64,000 nt of DNA from Betaproteobacteria bacterium (lineage in GTDB: Bacteria; Pseudomonadota; Gammaproteobacteria; Burkholderiales; Casimicrobiaceae), in assembly GCA_016716425.1 (NCBI GenBank), contig JADJWJ010000001.1, positions 245,001 to 309,000 on the forward strand. Reading direction: 5' to 3'. Made by a program: the position numbers and the translations under genes. Positions 54,867-63,210 of this stretch are shown piece after piece (within the stretch, counting starts at the first letter, position 1; each line of letters starts with the position of its first letter). Under the pieces are notes generated by a model. It saw nothing but the letters and a program-made list of their open reading frames with translations. It did not search any database and was not told where the DNA came from.

Positions 54867-54981
54867 GAAAGGGCTGGCAGTAAGCCATTTTGTTCGCCAC
54901 AATGCGTCACGTATTGACAATTTTTCGTTGCCGCACCTTTCAGGGGTCTTTTCTGCAGCACATTTTCCGAGGGGAAAACAC

Positions 54982-55896
54982 ATGAACGCGATCGTCGAAT
55001 TTCCGTCGCTGGCCGATCCCAATCTGTTGAAACAGGTGGACGTCGAGTACGACGCCGCAACGTCGACGCTGTACTGGTGGATGCGCCCCGCGCCGCGTCC
55101 CTGCTTCAATCCGACGCTGCTCGACGAAAGCCGCGACTTCGAAGGCCGCATCGAGCAGCACAACGGCTGGTTCCTCTACGAAGGCCGCGAGTGCCGGATC
55201 GAGAACGCCGTGTACGGGAGCCGCACGCCGGGCATCTTCAACCTGGGCGGCGATCTCGCGCTGTTCGTGCAGAAGATCCTCTCCCGGGACCGCGAAACGC
55301 TGCGCCACTACGGGCACCTGTGCGTGGACAACATGTACCGGCGCGTGGTCGGCTACAACGCGCAGGTCGCGACGTACTCGCTCGTGCAGGGCAAGGCGTT
55401 CGGCGGCGGCTTCGAATGCGCGCTGGCCAGCGAGTTCCTGGTCGCCGAGGAATCGGCGACGTTCTCGTTCCCCGAAGTGCTGTTCAACATGTTTCCCGGC
55501 ATGGGCGCGCTGTCGCTGCTCGCGCGCAAGATCGGCCTGCGCCGCGCCGAGGAGATCATCATGAGCGGCAACGTGCACACCGCGCGCGAGATGCACGATC
55601 TCGGCGTCGTCGACGAAGTCGTCGCCGACGGTGACGGCCTCGCGGCGACGCAGGACCTGATCGCGGTCCGCCGCCGCAAGCGCAACGCGTACCGCGCGAT
55701 GTCGGAGGCCAAGCGCGCTTTCCAGCCGGTGAGCCACCAGGAGATGCGCGCGGTCGTCGAAGTCTGGGTCGACGCGGCGCTGGCGCTCGAATCGCGCGAC
55801 CTGCGAATGATGGCGAGGCTCGCGCGGGCGCAGGACCGCATCAGCCTCCTCACCGAGGACGAAGCGGCACAGATGCCGATGGTGGCGAACGGCTGA
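54982..55896 (+). CDS. rpfF: diffusible signal factor synthase RpfF (crotonase family)
   Basis: 304 residues. Crotonase fold with RpfF-specific segments: GWFLYEGRECRIENAVYGSR, GIFNLGGDLALF and GGGFECALASEFLVAEESAT. The two catalytic Glu are at residues 145 (GFEC) and 165 (FPEV), with the same 20-residue spacing as Glu141/Glu161 of Xanthomonas RpfF. It would make a cis-2-unsaturated fatty acid signal from acyl-ACP by dehydration and thioester cleavage. GAGGGGAAA precedes the ATG at 54982. The cognate sensor gene rpfC converges on it, as in Xanthomonas. Confidence 0.92.
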   Translation: MNAIVEFPSLADPNLLKQVDVEYDAATSTLYWWMRPAPRPCFNPTLLDESRDFEGRIEQHNGWFLYEGRECRIENAVYGSRTPGIFNLGGDLALFVQKILSRDRETLRHYGHLCVDNMYRRVVGYNAQVATYSLVQGKAFGGGFECALASEFLVAEESATFSFPEVLFNMFPGMGALSLLARKIGLRRAEEIIMSGNVHTAREMHDLGVVDEVVADGDGLAATQDLIAVRRRKRNAYRAMSEAKRAFQPVSHQEMRAVVEVWVDAALALESRDLRMMARLARAQDRISLLTEDEAAQMPMVANG

Positions 55897-56112
55897 CCGG
55901 CGCTCGCACCGCGCGGGCCCGCCCGGGCCTCGCGCCAGCGCGCATGCCGTGACGCGCTGCACCTTTCCGGACGCGGACCCCTCGCCGCGGCCGGCAGGAG
56001 CAGCGCGACGCGGCCACGCGGCGGCGAGGTGCGTGCAACGGGCGGGACGACGGCAGGCTGCCGTGGTGTGCCAGCGCGCGGCCGAAGGCGTGGCCGGGAC
56101 GCGGCGCGTCCG

Positions 56113-58731
56113 CTACAGCGATATCCGGTGCTGCGCGCGCGCGTAGTCGTCGAGGCAGGCAAACGTCGCGTCGATGCTGCGGCGGAGTTCGCCCAATGCG
56201 GCGCGAACGATGGCGGGTTCGCGCACACCGGCGCCCGGCATCTCCTCGCAGCGGGCGGCGAGCTGGCGCGCACCCACGCCCACGGCTGCGCCCTTCAGCG
56301 CGTGCAGCAGGTCGGGCAGCGCGTCGAGGCGGCCCGCGGCGGCGCTTTCGTCGATGCGCTGCATGATCGACTCGACGTCGGACTTGAACCCGCGCAGCAG
56401 CTCGGTCATGAAGCCCGAGTCGCGTGCGATGTCCTCGAGTTCCGCCAGGCGCTCCGCGTCGACGATCGCACGCGCGCCGGCGTCGCGTTGCTGGCGCTCC
56501 GGGATGCTCGCGATGACCGGCGCCCGCGGCTGCGTGCCGTCCGGGGCCGGCGCGCGGCGCGGCCGCACGCGATCGGCCAGCTTGTCGATCTTGGCGATGA
56601 GGTCGGCGGCGTCGAACGGCTTGCCGACGAACTCGTCCGCCCCGGCGCGCTGCGCGTCGTGGCGCGTCTCGACGGTCACCGACGCCGACAGGATGATCGC
56701 CGGCATCCGGGTGCCCGGCGACTCCATCGCGCGGATCGCCCGGATCACCTCGAGGCCGTTGCGGTGCGGCATGTTGAAGTCGAGGATCGCGAAGTCGGGC
56801 TGCTCGCGCTCGTAGAGGTCGAGCGCCTGCTCGCCGTCGGAGGCCAGCACGACGGCGTGGCCCGCGTGCGCGAGCAGCTGGGAGATGATCGTCTGGTTGG
56901 TGAGGTTGTCCTCGGCGACCAGCACCTTGAGGTGCGCGCGGTCGCGCTTGATGAGCTGCGTCAGGTCGACGACGTCGGCCGTGTCGCGATCGGCGTTCGC
57001 AGTCGCCGCGTGGATCGCGTTGGCGACCAGCTTCGGCGTGGCGCTGGGCAGCAGCACGCACGCCTCGCGGATGCTCCTGATGCGCGCGCTGTCGACGACC
57101 GACAGCGGCGTGGCCGCCAGGTAGACCAGCGCGAGGGGCTTCTCGCCCATCCGCTGCCGCGCGGCAGCGAACGCCGCGCAGGCCGCGTCGACGCCGCAGC
57201 AGGCGACGAGCGCGCGCACTTCGACGCCGGCCGCCAGCAGGCTCTCGACGCGCGGCCCGACGGGCTCGGACGGCGCGATCACGTCGACGCGCTCGCCGGC
57301 CGCCGCGAGCAGCGGCGAGGCAAGCGCTACGCCAGCGGGGTCCGCGACCAGCAGCGTCCGGTGCTGCGCGCCGGCGCCGGCCGCGTGCGCCGGCGCCGCG
57401 GCGTCGGCCGCCTCGTCGTGCAGCAGCGGCAACTCGAACCAGAACGTCGTGCCCTCGCCGACCTTGCTCGCGACGCCGATGGTGCCGCCCATCAGCTCGA
57501 CCAGCTGCTTCGCGATCGTCGTGCCGAGCCCGCTGCCGCCGAAGCGGCGCGTCGCCGACTGGTCGGCCTGCACGAACCGCTCGAAGATGTGCGGCAGCAG
57601 GTCGTCGCGGATGCCGATGCCCGTGTCGCGAACCTCGAAGCGCGCGGTGACGCCGTCCGCCGACGCCTTGGTCAGCATGACCGCCAGCGTGACCTCTCCC
57701 TGCTCGGTGAACTTGATCGCGTTGCCGAGAAGGTTCAACAGGATCTGGCGCAGGTGGTGCGAATCGCCGCGCAGCCGGTAGTCGAGCGCCGGGTCGACCG
57801 CCGCGTGCAGCGCGAGCCCCTTCGACTGCGCGTGCGGGCGCAGGAGCTGGATCAGGCCGTTGACCGTCGCGTAGAGGTCGAAGCTCTTCACGTCGACCGA
57901 CAGGCGCCCGGCTTCGATCTTGCTGATGTCGAGGACGTCGTCGACCAGCGAGCGCAGCACGGTGACCGAGTGCCGGAGCAGCTGCATGAGCTCCGCCTGC
58001 TGCGTGGAGAGCTCGGTCGTCCGCAGCAGGTCGACGACGCCGACGATGCCGTTCAGCGGCGTGCGCATCTCGTGGCTCATGTTGGCGAGGAACGTCGTCT
58101 TCGCCGTGTTGGCCTCCTCGGCGCGCGCGCGCGCTTCCTGGATGCGCTTCAGCAGCGTCGACACGTACAGCGGCAGCACGACGAGCGCGATCATCAGGCC
58201 CACGCCGGCGATGCGGTGCTCCTGCCAGAACGGCACGTACAGCAGCACGGCGAACATGCCGAAGATCGCCAGCAGCTGACAGGCGAAGAGGTAGCGGCGG
58301 CCGTAGCGGAAGCCGTTGCCGAACGTGACGAACAGGAAGATGCCGATGACGAAGAAGCCGTACTCGCCGGCAACCCACATGTACCACGTGCAGCCGCCGA
58401 TGTCGGCCACCATCCCGACGAGGCGGCGCACGACGTTGCGGCCCGGGTAGGCGCAGATGGACGCGAAGATCGCCACGGCCACGGCGAAGAAGCCCGAGAG
58501 CACCAGCACGATGTGCTGGTTGTTGGCGCTCCATTCGGAGGGCCAGCCGTGGAAGCCCGCCATGTAGGCGAGCACGAGGCCGACGATGACGATCCGGAGC
58601 AGCGCCTGCTCGTGCTCGCTGTCCTCGCGCCGGGCGAGTCGATGCCGCAGATGGGCGAGCGCGGACATGGAGGTCGATTCGGACGGCATCGGATGCGGGT
58701 GGTCTGCGCCGTGGCGCAAATTGCGTGCCAT
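56113..58731 (-). CDS. rpfC: RpfC-type hybrid sensor histidine kinase for diffusible signal factor
   Basis: About 872 residues. Five transmembrane helices (about 45-195) with short loops as in RpfC; H-box FLANMSHEMRTPLNGIVGVV (His about 220), N and G boxes (RQILLNLLGNAIKFTEQGEV, DTGIGIRDDLLPHIF, GGSGLGTTIAKQLVELMGG); a degenerate receiver-like region; a true receiver with Asp in FAILDFNMPHRNG; and a C-terminal Hpt domain with LLHALKGAAVGVGARQL. The start could be ATG 58731, 58689 or 58668; none has a strong ribosome site. No rpfG (HD-GYP regulator) is in this window. Confidence 0.9.
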   Translation of the reverse strand: MARNLRHGADHPHPMPSESTSMSALAHLRHRLARREDSEHEQALLRIVIVGLVLAYMAGFHGWPSEWSANNQHIVLVLSGFFAVAVAIFASICAYPGRNVVRRLVGMVADIGGCTWYMWVAGEYGFFVIGIFLFVTFGNGFRYGRRYLFACQLLAIFGMFAVLLYVPFWQEHRIAGVGLMIALVVLPLYVSTLLKRIQEARARAEEANTAKTTFLANMSHEMRTPLNGIVGVVDLLRTTELSTQQAELMQLLRHSVTVLRSLVDDVLDISKIEAGRLSVDVKSFDLYATVNGLIQLLRPHAQSKGLALHAAVDPALDYRLRGDSHHLRQILLNLLGNAIKFTEQGEVTLAVMLTKASADGVTARFEVRDTGIGIRDDLLPHIFERFVQADQSATRRFGGSGLGTTIAKQLVELMGGTIGVASKVGEGTTFWFELPLLHDEAADAAAPAHAAGAGAQHRTLLVADPAGVALASPLLAAAGERVDVIAPSEPVGPRVESLLAAGVEVRALVACCGVDAACAAFAAARQRMGEKPLALVYLAATPLSVVDSARIRSIREACVLLPSATPKLVANAIHAATANADRDTADVVDLTQLIKRDRAHLKVLVAEDNLTNQTIISQLLAHAGHAVVLASDGEQALDLYEREQPDFAILDFNMPHRNGLEVIRAIRAMESPGTRMPAIILSASVTVETRHDAQRAGADEFVGKPFDAADLIAKIDKLADRVRPRRAPAPDGTQPRAPVIASIPERQQRDAGARAIVDAERLAELEDIARDSGFMTELLRGFKSDVESIMQRIDESAAAGRLDALPDLLHALKGAAVGVGARQLAARCEEMPGAGVREPAIVRAALGELRRSIDATFACLDDYARAQHRISL

Positions 58732-58962
58732 CGGAATCTTGGCCTGCGTCAAAGACACGCGCGCCCGGGCACGCAAGACTTCAGTCTAGATGCAAAATGA
58801 GATAATTCAACAAGTTAATTTTTCGTGTCCCTGGGGCCGCGGGCCCGAATCCCGCGCGTGCAATCCCCGGGCGCATGGCCCAATATACGTGACCCATGAC
58901 CTGCCCGGGGCAGACACCGCCGGCGTTCGCAGCGGGATGATCTTGCGGCCCCCGGCCATCCG

Positions 58963-59754
58963 ATGACCGTCGCCATACCGAATCCTGCCGCCGAGCCGCG
59001 CCCGGCGACGCCCGCCGAACCCGCCCCAGCGGCGGATGATGCGCTGCACTGGAGTGTCGCCGGGTTCGATATCCGGCTCCACACGGACCCGGCCGTCTTC
59101 CGGCCGACCGTCACCACCGGAGTGCTGACCAGCGAGGTGTTGCGGGCGGGCGTGTCCGGCCGGTCGGCGCTCGACCTGGGCTGCGGCTCGGGTCCGATCG
59201 CCATCGCGCTGGTCAAGGCCGGCGCCGCGGTCGTGTGCGCGAGCGACCTCATGCCCGAGGCGTGCGAGCTCACGCGCCGCAACGCGGCCGCCAACGGCGT
59301 GGCGACGCGCGTCGAGGTCCTGCGCGGCGACCTCTTCGAGGCGGTGGGCGACCGGCGGTTCGACGTGGTGGTCGACGACGTCTCCGGCGTCGCCGAGGAG
59401 GTCGCGATCGTGTCGTCGTGGTTTCCGCCGGCGGTGCCGCTCGGCGGATCGGACGGCACCAGTCTCACCGTGGAAATGCTGCGGCAGTCGCCGCGGCACT
59501 TAGCGCCCGGCGGGGCGTTGTGGTTCCCCGTGTTGAGCCTGTCGAACGCGGCGCGGATCGTCGCCGTCGCCACCGAGATCTACGGCGGCAATGTCGAGCT
59601 CGTCGCAGCGAAGCTCATTCCGTTCAGCCCCGAGCTCAAGGACAACCTGGCGACGCTGACGCGGCTGCGCGAGGCCGGTCTCATCAGCTTCGAGCAGGTG
59701 CGCTCCCGGCTGTGCTGGACGCTCGAGATCTACCGCGCCACTGCGCCTGCCTGA
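58963..59754 (+). CDS. class I SAM-dependent methyltransferase
   Basis: 263 residues. Motif I is ALDLGCGSGPIAIALVKAGA (about 68-87), followed by CASDLMPEACELTRRNAAANGV, resembling PrmC/RsmC-type small-domain methyltransferases. The post-motif that is NPPY in N-methyltransferases of that group reads VDDVSGVAEE here, so it likely does not modify an amide or base amine in the same way. The Pro/Ala-rich N-terminus (1-28) looks disordered. Substrate unknown. It is divergent from rpfC, with an AT-rich spacer (about 58790-58825). Confidence 0.75.
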   Translation: MTVAIPNPAAEPRPATPAEPAPAADDALHWSVAGFDIRLHTDPAVFRPTVTTGVLTSEVLRAGVSGRSALDLGCGSGPIAIALVKAGAAVVCASDLMPEACELTRRNAAANGVATRVEVLRGDLFEAVGDRRFDVVVDDVSGVAEEVAIVSSWFPPAVPLGGSDGTSLTVEMLRQSPRHLAPGGALWFPVLSLSNAARIVAVATEIYGGNVELVAAKLIPFSPELKDNLATLTRLREAGLISFEQVRSRLCWTLEIYRATAPA

Positions 59755-59775
59755 GCGCGTCCTGCGCGCCATGCG

Positions 59776-60693
59776 TTACGCGGCGCGCGGCCCGTCGGCA
59801 TCGGCGGCATCGGCGATCCACGCGACGAGCCGTGGCCACAGCGTGGCGGCCGCCGCGCGGCGGAAGAAGCCGAAGTGCCCGAGCTTGCGCGCGCCGGCCG
59901 CGTGCGGGGTGATCACCCAGTGCTCGGCGGCGAAGCCGGGCAGGAACGCGCGCACCCGCGCCGCGCCGGCCTCGGTGGCGAACCCGTCGTCGCTGGCCGT
60001 CACGATGAGCCCGCGGGCCGTCAGGCGCGCGCACCGCTCGACCAGGCGCGCCATCCGGTCCGGCGCCAGGTGCGTGGCGCGCCGGACGAACGGCGCGCGC
60101 CGGCGCGCCCACTGCATGGCGACGCCGCGGGGCAGGTCGTCACCCAGCCGCAGCGCGCGGCCGGGGAAGTAGCCCACGATGGCCGTCACCGCCGGCATCA
60201 CGCCGTGCCACAGCACGGCCATCGGCAGGCGCAGCGCGCGCCGGTAGTCGCCGTAGTACCCGGTGTGCGCGCCCAGCATCACGATGCGCGAGAGCGATCC
60301 GACGTTGGGCGCGCCCGCGAGCAGCACGCCGCCGACCGAGTGCCCGATGCCGACCAGCGTGTCGCCCGGGCACGCGTGCCGCAGCCAGGCGATCGCCGCG
60401 GCGCAGTCGGCGTCCGACCAGTCCTCGACCGTCGCGGCGAAGCGCCTGAGCGACGCGGGCCGCGACCGGCCGACGCCGCGGTAGTCGTACGTGAACGTGC
60501 CGATCCCGGCGGCTGCCAGGTATGCGGCGAAGCGGCGGTAGTGGACGGCAGGAATGCCGGCGCCGCAGTTGATCACGACGGCGACCGGTCGGCGACGCTG
60601 CGGATCGGGCGCGAACCAGGTGCCGGCGAGCGCGCAGCCGTCGCCGGCGGCAAACTGCACCGCCTGCCCGTCCCCGTCGCCGCCGTCGGTCAC
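59776..60693 (-). CDS. alpha/beta hydrolase (serine aminopeptidase/lysophospholipase-like)
   Basis: 305 residues from a GTG at 60693 that overlaps the stop of the FabZ-like gene. Oxyanion strand VVINCGAGIPAVHYRRFAAYL, DYRGVGRSR, nucleophile elbow GIGHSVGGVLLAG, acid in TASDDGFAT and His near HFGFFRR. About 40 bulky residues (ALRLPMAVLWHGVMP and on) form a lid-like cap. Coupling to a hot-dog dehydratase suggests lipid or thioester chemistry, but the substrate is unknown. Converges with the methyltransferase gene. Confidence 0.8.
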   Translation of the reverse strand: MTDGGDGDGQAVQFAAGDGCALAGTWFAPDPQRRRPVAVVINCGAGIPAVHYRRFAAYLAAAGIGTFTYDYRGVGRSRPASLRRFAATVEDWSDADCAAAIAWLRHACPGDTLVGIGHSVGGVLLAGAPNVGSLSRIVMLGAHTGYYGDYRRALRLPMAVLWHGVMPAVTAIVGYFPGRALRLGDDLPRGVAMQWARRRAPFVRRATHLAPDRMARLVERCARLTARGLIVTASDDGFATEAGAARVRAFLPGFAAEHWVITPHAAGARKLGHFGFFRRAAAATLWPRLVAWIADAADADGPRAA

Positions 60694-61199
60694 GCGTCCC
60701 CGGCTGGCTCCAGGTCGCGGATGACGGCCGTCAGGTCGGCGGTGACCACCGCGGCGCCGTCGACGGTCGCGCGCCCGGATATCTTGGCCACGCCGCGCAG
60801 CACGCGCTTCATCTCGCACTCGAGCAGGAGCCGGTCGCCGGGCACGACGTCGCGCTCGAGGCGGCAGTGGTCGATGCCGGCGAAGAAGATGATCGACCTG
60901 CCGATCCGGCTCAGCATGCCCGAGAAGTGGCACAGCACGCCCGCCGCCTGCGCGAGCGCCTCGACGACGAGCAGCTGGGGCATCACGCGGCGCCCGTGCG
61001 GCACGCCGGCGAAGTACCACTCGTTCGCGCTGACGTTCTTCACCGTGCGTACCCACTTGTTGCGCTCGCCGGCCTCGACGGCGTCGACGAGCAGGATCGG
61101 GTAGCGGTGCGGCATGTGGCGCAGGATCTCGTTGATGTCCGCGCGCAAGGAGATCGGCGTTTCGCTCAAGCAGGCCTCGCAACGGCGGCGCGGCGACAT
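60690..61199 (-). CDS. FabZ-like hot-dog fold dehydratase
   Basis: 169 residues. DINEILRHMPHRYPILLVDAV matches FabZ, with the catalytic His in PHRYP, and VMPQLLVVEALAQAAG retains the catalytic Glu. The loop that is GHFPG in FabZ reads GVPHGR. The first 15 residues (Arg/Cys-rich) exceed the norm, and a TTG a few codons in could be the true start. It is not in a fatty-acid synthesis cluster; it is coupled to an alpha/beta hydrolase, so it may be a paralogue with another acyl substrate. Confidence 0.8.
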   Translation of the reverse strand: MSPRRRCEACLSETPISLRADINEILRHMPHRYPILLVDAVEAGERNKWVRTVKNVSANEWYFAGVPHGRRVMPQLLVVEALAQAAGVLCHFSGMLSRIGRSIIFFAGIDHCRLERDVVPGDRLLLECEMKRVLRGVAKISGRATVDGAAVVTADLTAVIRDLEPAGDA

Positions 61200-61298
61200 G
61201 GGTGCGCCTTGCCGCCGCCATCATACTGCGTCCGGGCGGCGGGACGCCGGCCGGCGCGGCGCGGGGGCGGGCGCGTCCGTCGGCGCGGGGCGAGGCGA

Positions 61299-61304
61299 TA
61301 TAAT
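61299..61304 (+). promoter_or_regulatory. TATAAT hexamer before etfB
   Basis: A perfect -10 hexamer 33 bases before the etfB ATG in a GC-rich context. No convincing -35 is seen. Confidence 0.4.
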
Positions 61305-61336
61305 GCCGGGGTGTCTCCCTCGCTCCGGCCTGCGCC

Positions 61337-62090
61337 ATGAAAATCCTCGTTCCAATCAAGCGCGTCGTCGATTACAACGTGAAGGTCCGCGTGAAGCCGG
61401 ACGGCACGGGTGTGGATACGGCGAACGTGAAGATGTCGATGAATCCGTTCGACGAGATTGCCGTCGAGGAGGCCGTGCGCCTCAAGGAGAAGGGGGTCGC
61501 GACGGAGGTGGTCGCGATCTCGTGCGGCACGGCCGCGTGCCAGGAGACGCTGCGCACCGCGCTCGCGCTGGGCGCCGACCGCGCGATCCTGGTCGAGACC
61601 GACGCCGAGCTGCAGCCGCTCGCGGTCGCCAAGCTGTTGCGCGCCGTCGCCGGCGACGAGAAGGCCGGAACTCGTCATCGTCGGCAAGCAGGCGATCGAC
61701 GACGACGCGAACCAGACCGGCCAGATGCTGGCGGCGCTGCTCGACTGGCCGCAGGCGGCGTTCGCGTCGAAGGTCGAGATCGCCGGCGGCGCGGCCACCG
61801 TCAAGCGCGAGGTCGACGGCGGCCTCGAAACCGTGCAGATGAAGCTGCCGGCCGTGGTGACGACGGACCTGCGGCTGAACGAGCCGCGCTACGCCACGCT
61901 GCCCAACATCATGAAGGCGAAGAAGAAGCCCCTCGCGACGACCACGCCGGCGGCGCTCGGCGTCGACGTGGCCCCGCGGCTCGTCACGCTGCGGGTGGTC
62001 GAGCCGCCGAAGCGCAAGGGCGGCGGCAAGGTCGCCGACGTCAAGGAACTCGTCGCGAAGCTGCGCAACGAGGCCAAGGTCATCAGCTGA
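61337..62090 (+). pseudogene. etfB: electron transfer flavoprotein beta subunit, apparent one-base insertion
   Basis: Together two frames encode a complete EtfB of about 250 residues. Frame one, from ATG 61337, gives MKILVPIKRVVDYNVKVRVK to AVAGDEK (about residue 109). The remainder, from ELVIVGKQAIDDDANQTGQM to the stop at 62090, lies one base further on. Removing one G from the GG at 61663-61664 (GAGAAGGCCGG) restores GDEKPELVIVG. The conserved nucleotide-binding motifs are all present across the join. Because etfA downstream is intact and nothing else has decayed, a sequencing or assembly error is the simplest reading; real inactivation is possible. EtfAB carries electrons from acyl-CoA dehydrogenases such as the gene at 63211. 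Confidence 0.9.
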
Positions 62091-62103
62091 ACGAAGGCAG
62101 GAC

Positions 62104-63036
62104 ATGTCGATTCTCGTCATTGCGGAACACGACGGTGCGGCGCTGAAGTCGTCCACGCCCCACGCCGTCACGGCAGCCGGGCGATTGGGCGGCGACGTGC
62201 ACGTGCTGGTCGCCGGGCACGACGCGCAGGGCGCCGCGCAGGCCGCGGCGGGGCTCGCGGGTGTGGCGAAGGTGCTGCTCGCCGACGCGCCGCACCTGGC
62301 GGCGCCGACGGCCGAGAACGTCGCGGCGGTGGCGCTCGCGCTGCTGCCGGGCGCCTACACGCATGTCGTCGCGCCGGCCACCGGTTACGGCAAGAACATC
62401 GCGCCGCGGATCGCGGCGAAGCTCGACGTCGCACAGGTGTCCGACGTCACGGCCATCGAGGCGCCCGACACGTTCGTGCGCCCGATCTACGCCGGCAACG
62501 CGTTCGCCACCGTACAGTCGAAGGATCCGGTCAAGGTGCTGACGATCCGCACGACGGCGTTCGACAGCGCCGGCGCCGGCGGCAGTGCACCGGTGGAGGC
62601 CGTGACGGCGGCGCCGGACACGGGCCTGTCCACGGTCACCGGGCAGGAGATCGTGAAGTCGGATCGCCCGGAGCTCGCGAGCGCGCGCATCGTCATTTCG
62701 GGCGGCCGGGGGCTCGCCAGCGGCGAGAACTTCCGGATGCTCGAGGCGCTCGCCGACAAGCTGAAGGCGGCGATCGGCGCGTCCCGCGCCGCGGTCGACG
62801 CCGGCTACGTGCCGAACGACTATCAGGTCGGCCAGACCGGCAAGATCGTGGCCCCGGACCTCTACATCGCGATCGGCATCTCCGGCGCGATCCAGCACCT
62901 GGCCGGGATGAAGGACAGCAAGGTGATCGTCGCGATCAACAAGGATCCGGAGGCGCCGATCTTCCAGATCGCCGACTACGGCCTCGTCGGCGACCTGTTC
63001 GAGCTGGTGCCGCAGCTGACCGCCGAGCTCGGCTAG
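62104..63036 (+). CDS. etfA: electron transfer flavoprotein alpha subunit
   Basis: 310 residues. N-terminal domain MSILVIAEHDGAALKSST; C-terminal FAD domain with ISGGRGLASGENFRMLEALA, GASRAAVDAGYVPNDYQVGQ, TGKIVAPDLYIAIGISGAIQ and INKDPEAPIFQIADYGLVGD, all canonical FAD contacts. It forms a heterodimer with EtfB and passes electrons to ETF:quinone oxidoreductase. It starts 13 bases after the etfB stop, with an AAGGCAGG site. Confidence 0.96.
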   Translation: MSILVIAEHDGAALKSSTPHAVTAAGRLGGDVHVLVAGHDAQGAAQAAAGLAGVAKVLLADAPHLAAPTAENVAAVALALLPGAYTHVVAPATGYGKNIAPRIAAKLDVAQVSDVTAIEAPDTFVRPIYAGNAFATVQSKDPVKVLTIRTTAFDSAGAGGSAPVEAVTAAPDTGLSTVTGQEIVKSDRPELASARIVISGGRGLASGENFRMLEALADKLKAAIGASRAAVDAGYVPNDYQVGQTGKIVAPDLYIAIGISGAIQHLAGMKDSKVIVAINKDPEAPIFQIADYGLVGDLFELVPQLTAELG

Positions 63037-63048
63037 CCGTCTGCGCAC

Positions 63049-63080
63049 GCTCTCGCGGCCTGCCGATCGGCGGCGAGAGC
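63049..63080 (+). terminator. possible stem-loop after etfA
   Basis: GCTCTCGC and GCGAGAGC pair across a 16-base loop that itself holds GCCGATCGGC. It is 12 bases after the etfA stop. There is no U-tract, so it may be only a weak or rho-dependent stop. Confidence 0.35.
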
Positions 63081-63210
63081 GGGTCCCTCCGCCCGCTTGC
63101 GCGGGCGTCGGGACGGCACGGAAAGGCCTCGTGCCGCATTAGAGCGAACCCTCTAGCGGCTCCGCCGTAGGCTATCGTTCCCCCTCACTTCCATCGGATT
63201 CACCCTTCGC

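Noticed and set aside
54815..54981. Chromosomal origin near the DnaA boxes
   Set aside because: Only two boxes, no dnaA, dnaN, gidA or parAB genes nearby, and no long AT-rich unwinding element.
56029..58800. Over 900-codon open frame antisense to rpfC
   Set aside because: Arg/Asp/Val-rich shadow; rpfC has all kinase, receiver and Hpt motifs.
61655..61672. Programmed ribosomal frameshift in etfB
   Set aside because: No slippery heptamer or downstream pseudoknot, and EtfB is not known to use frameshifting; an extra base is simpler.
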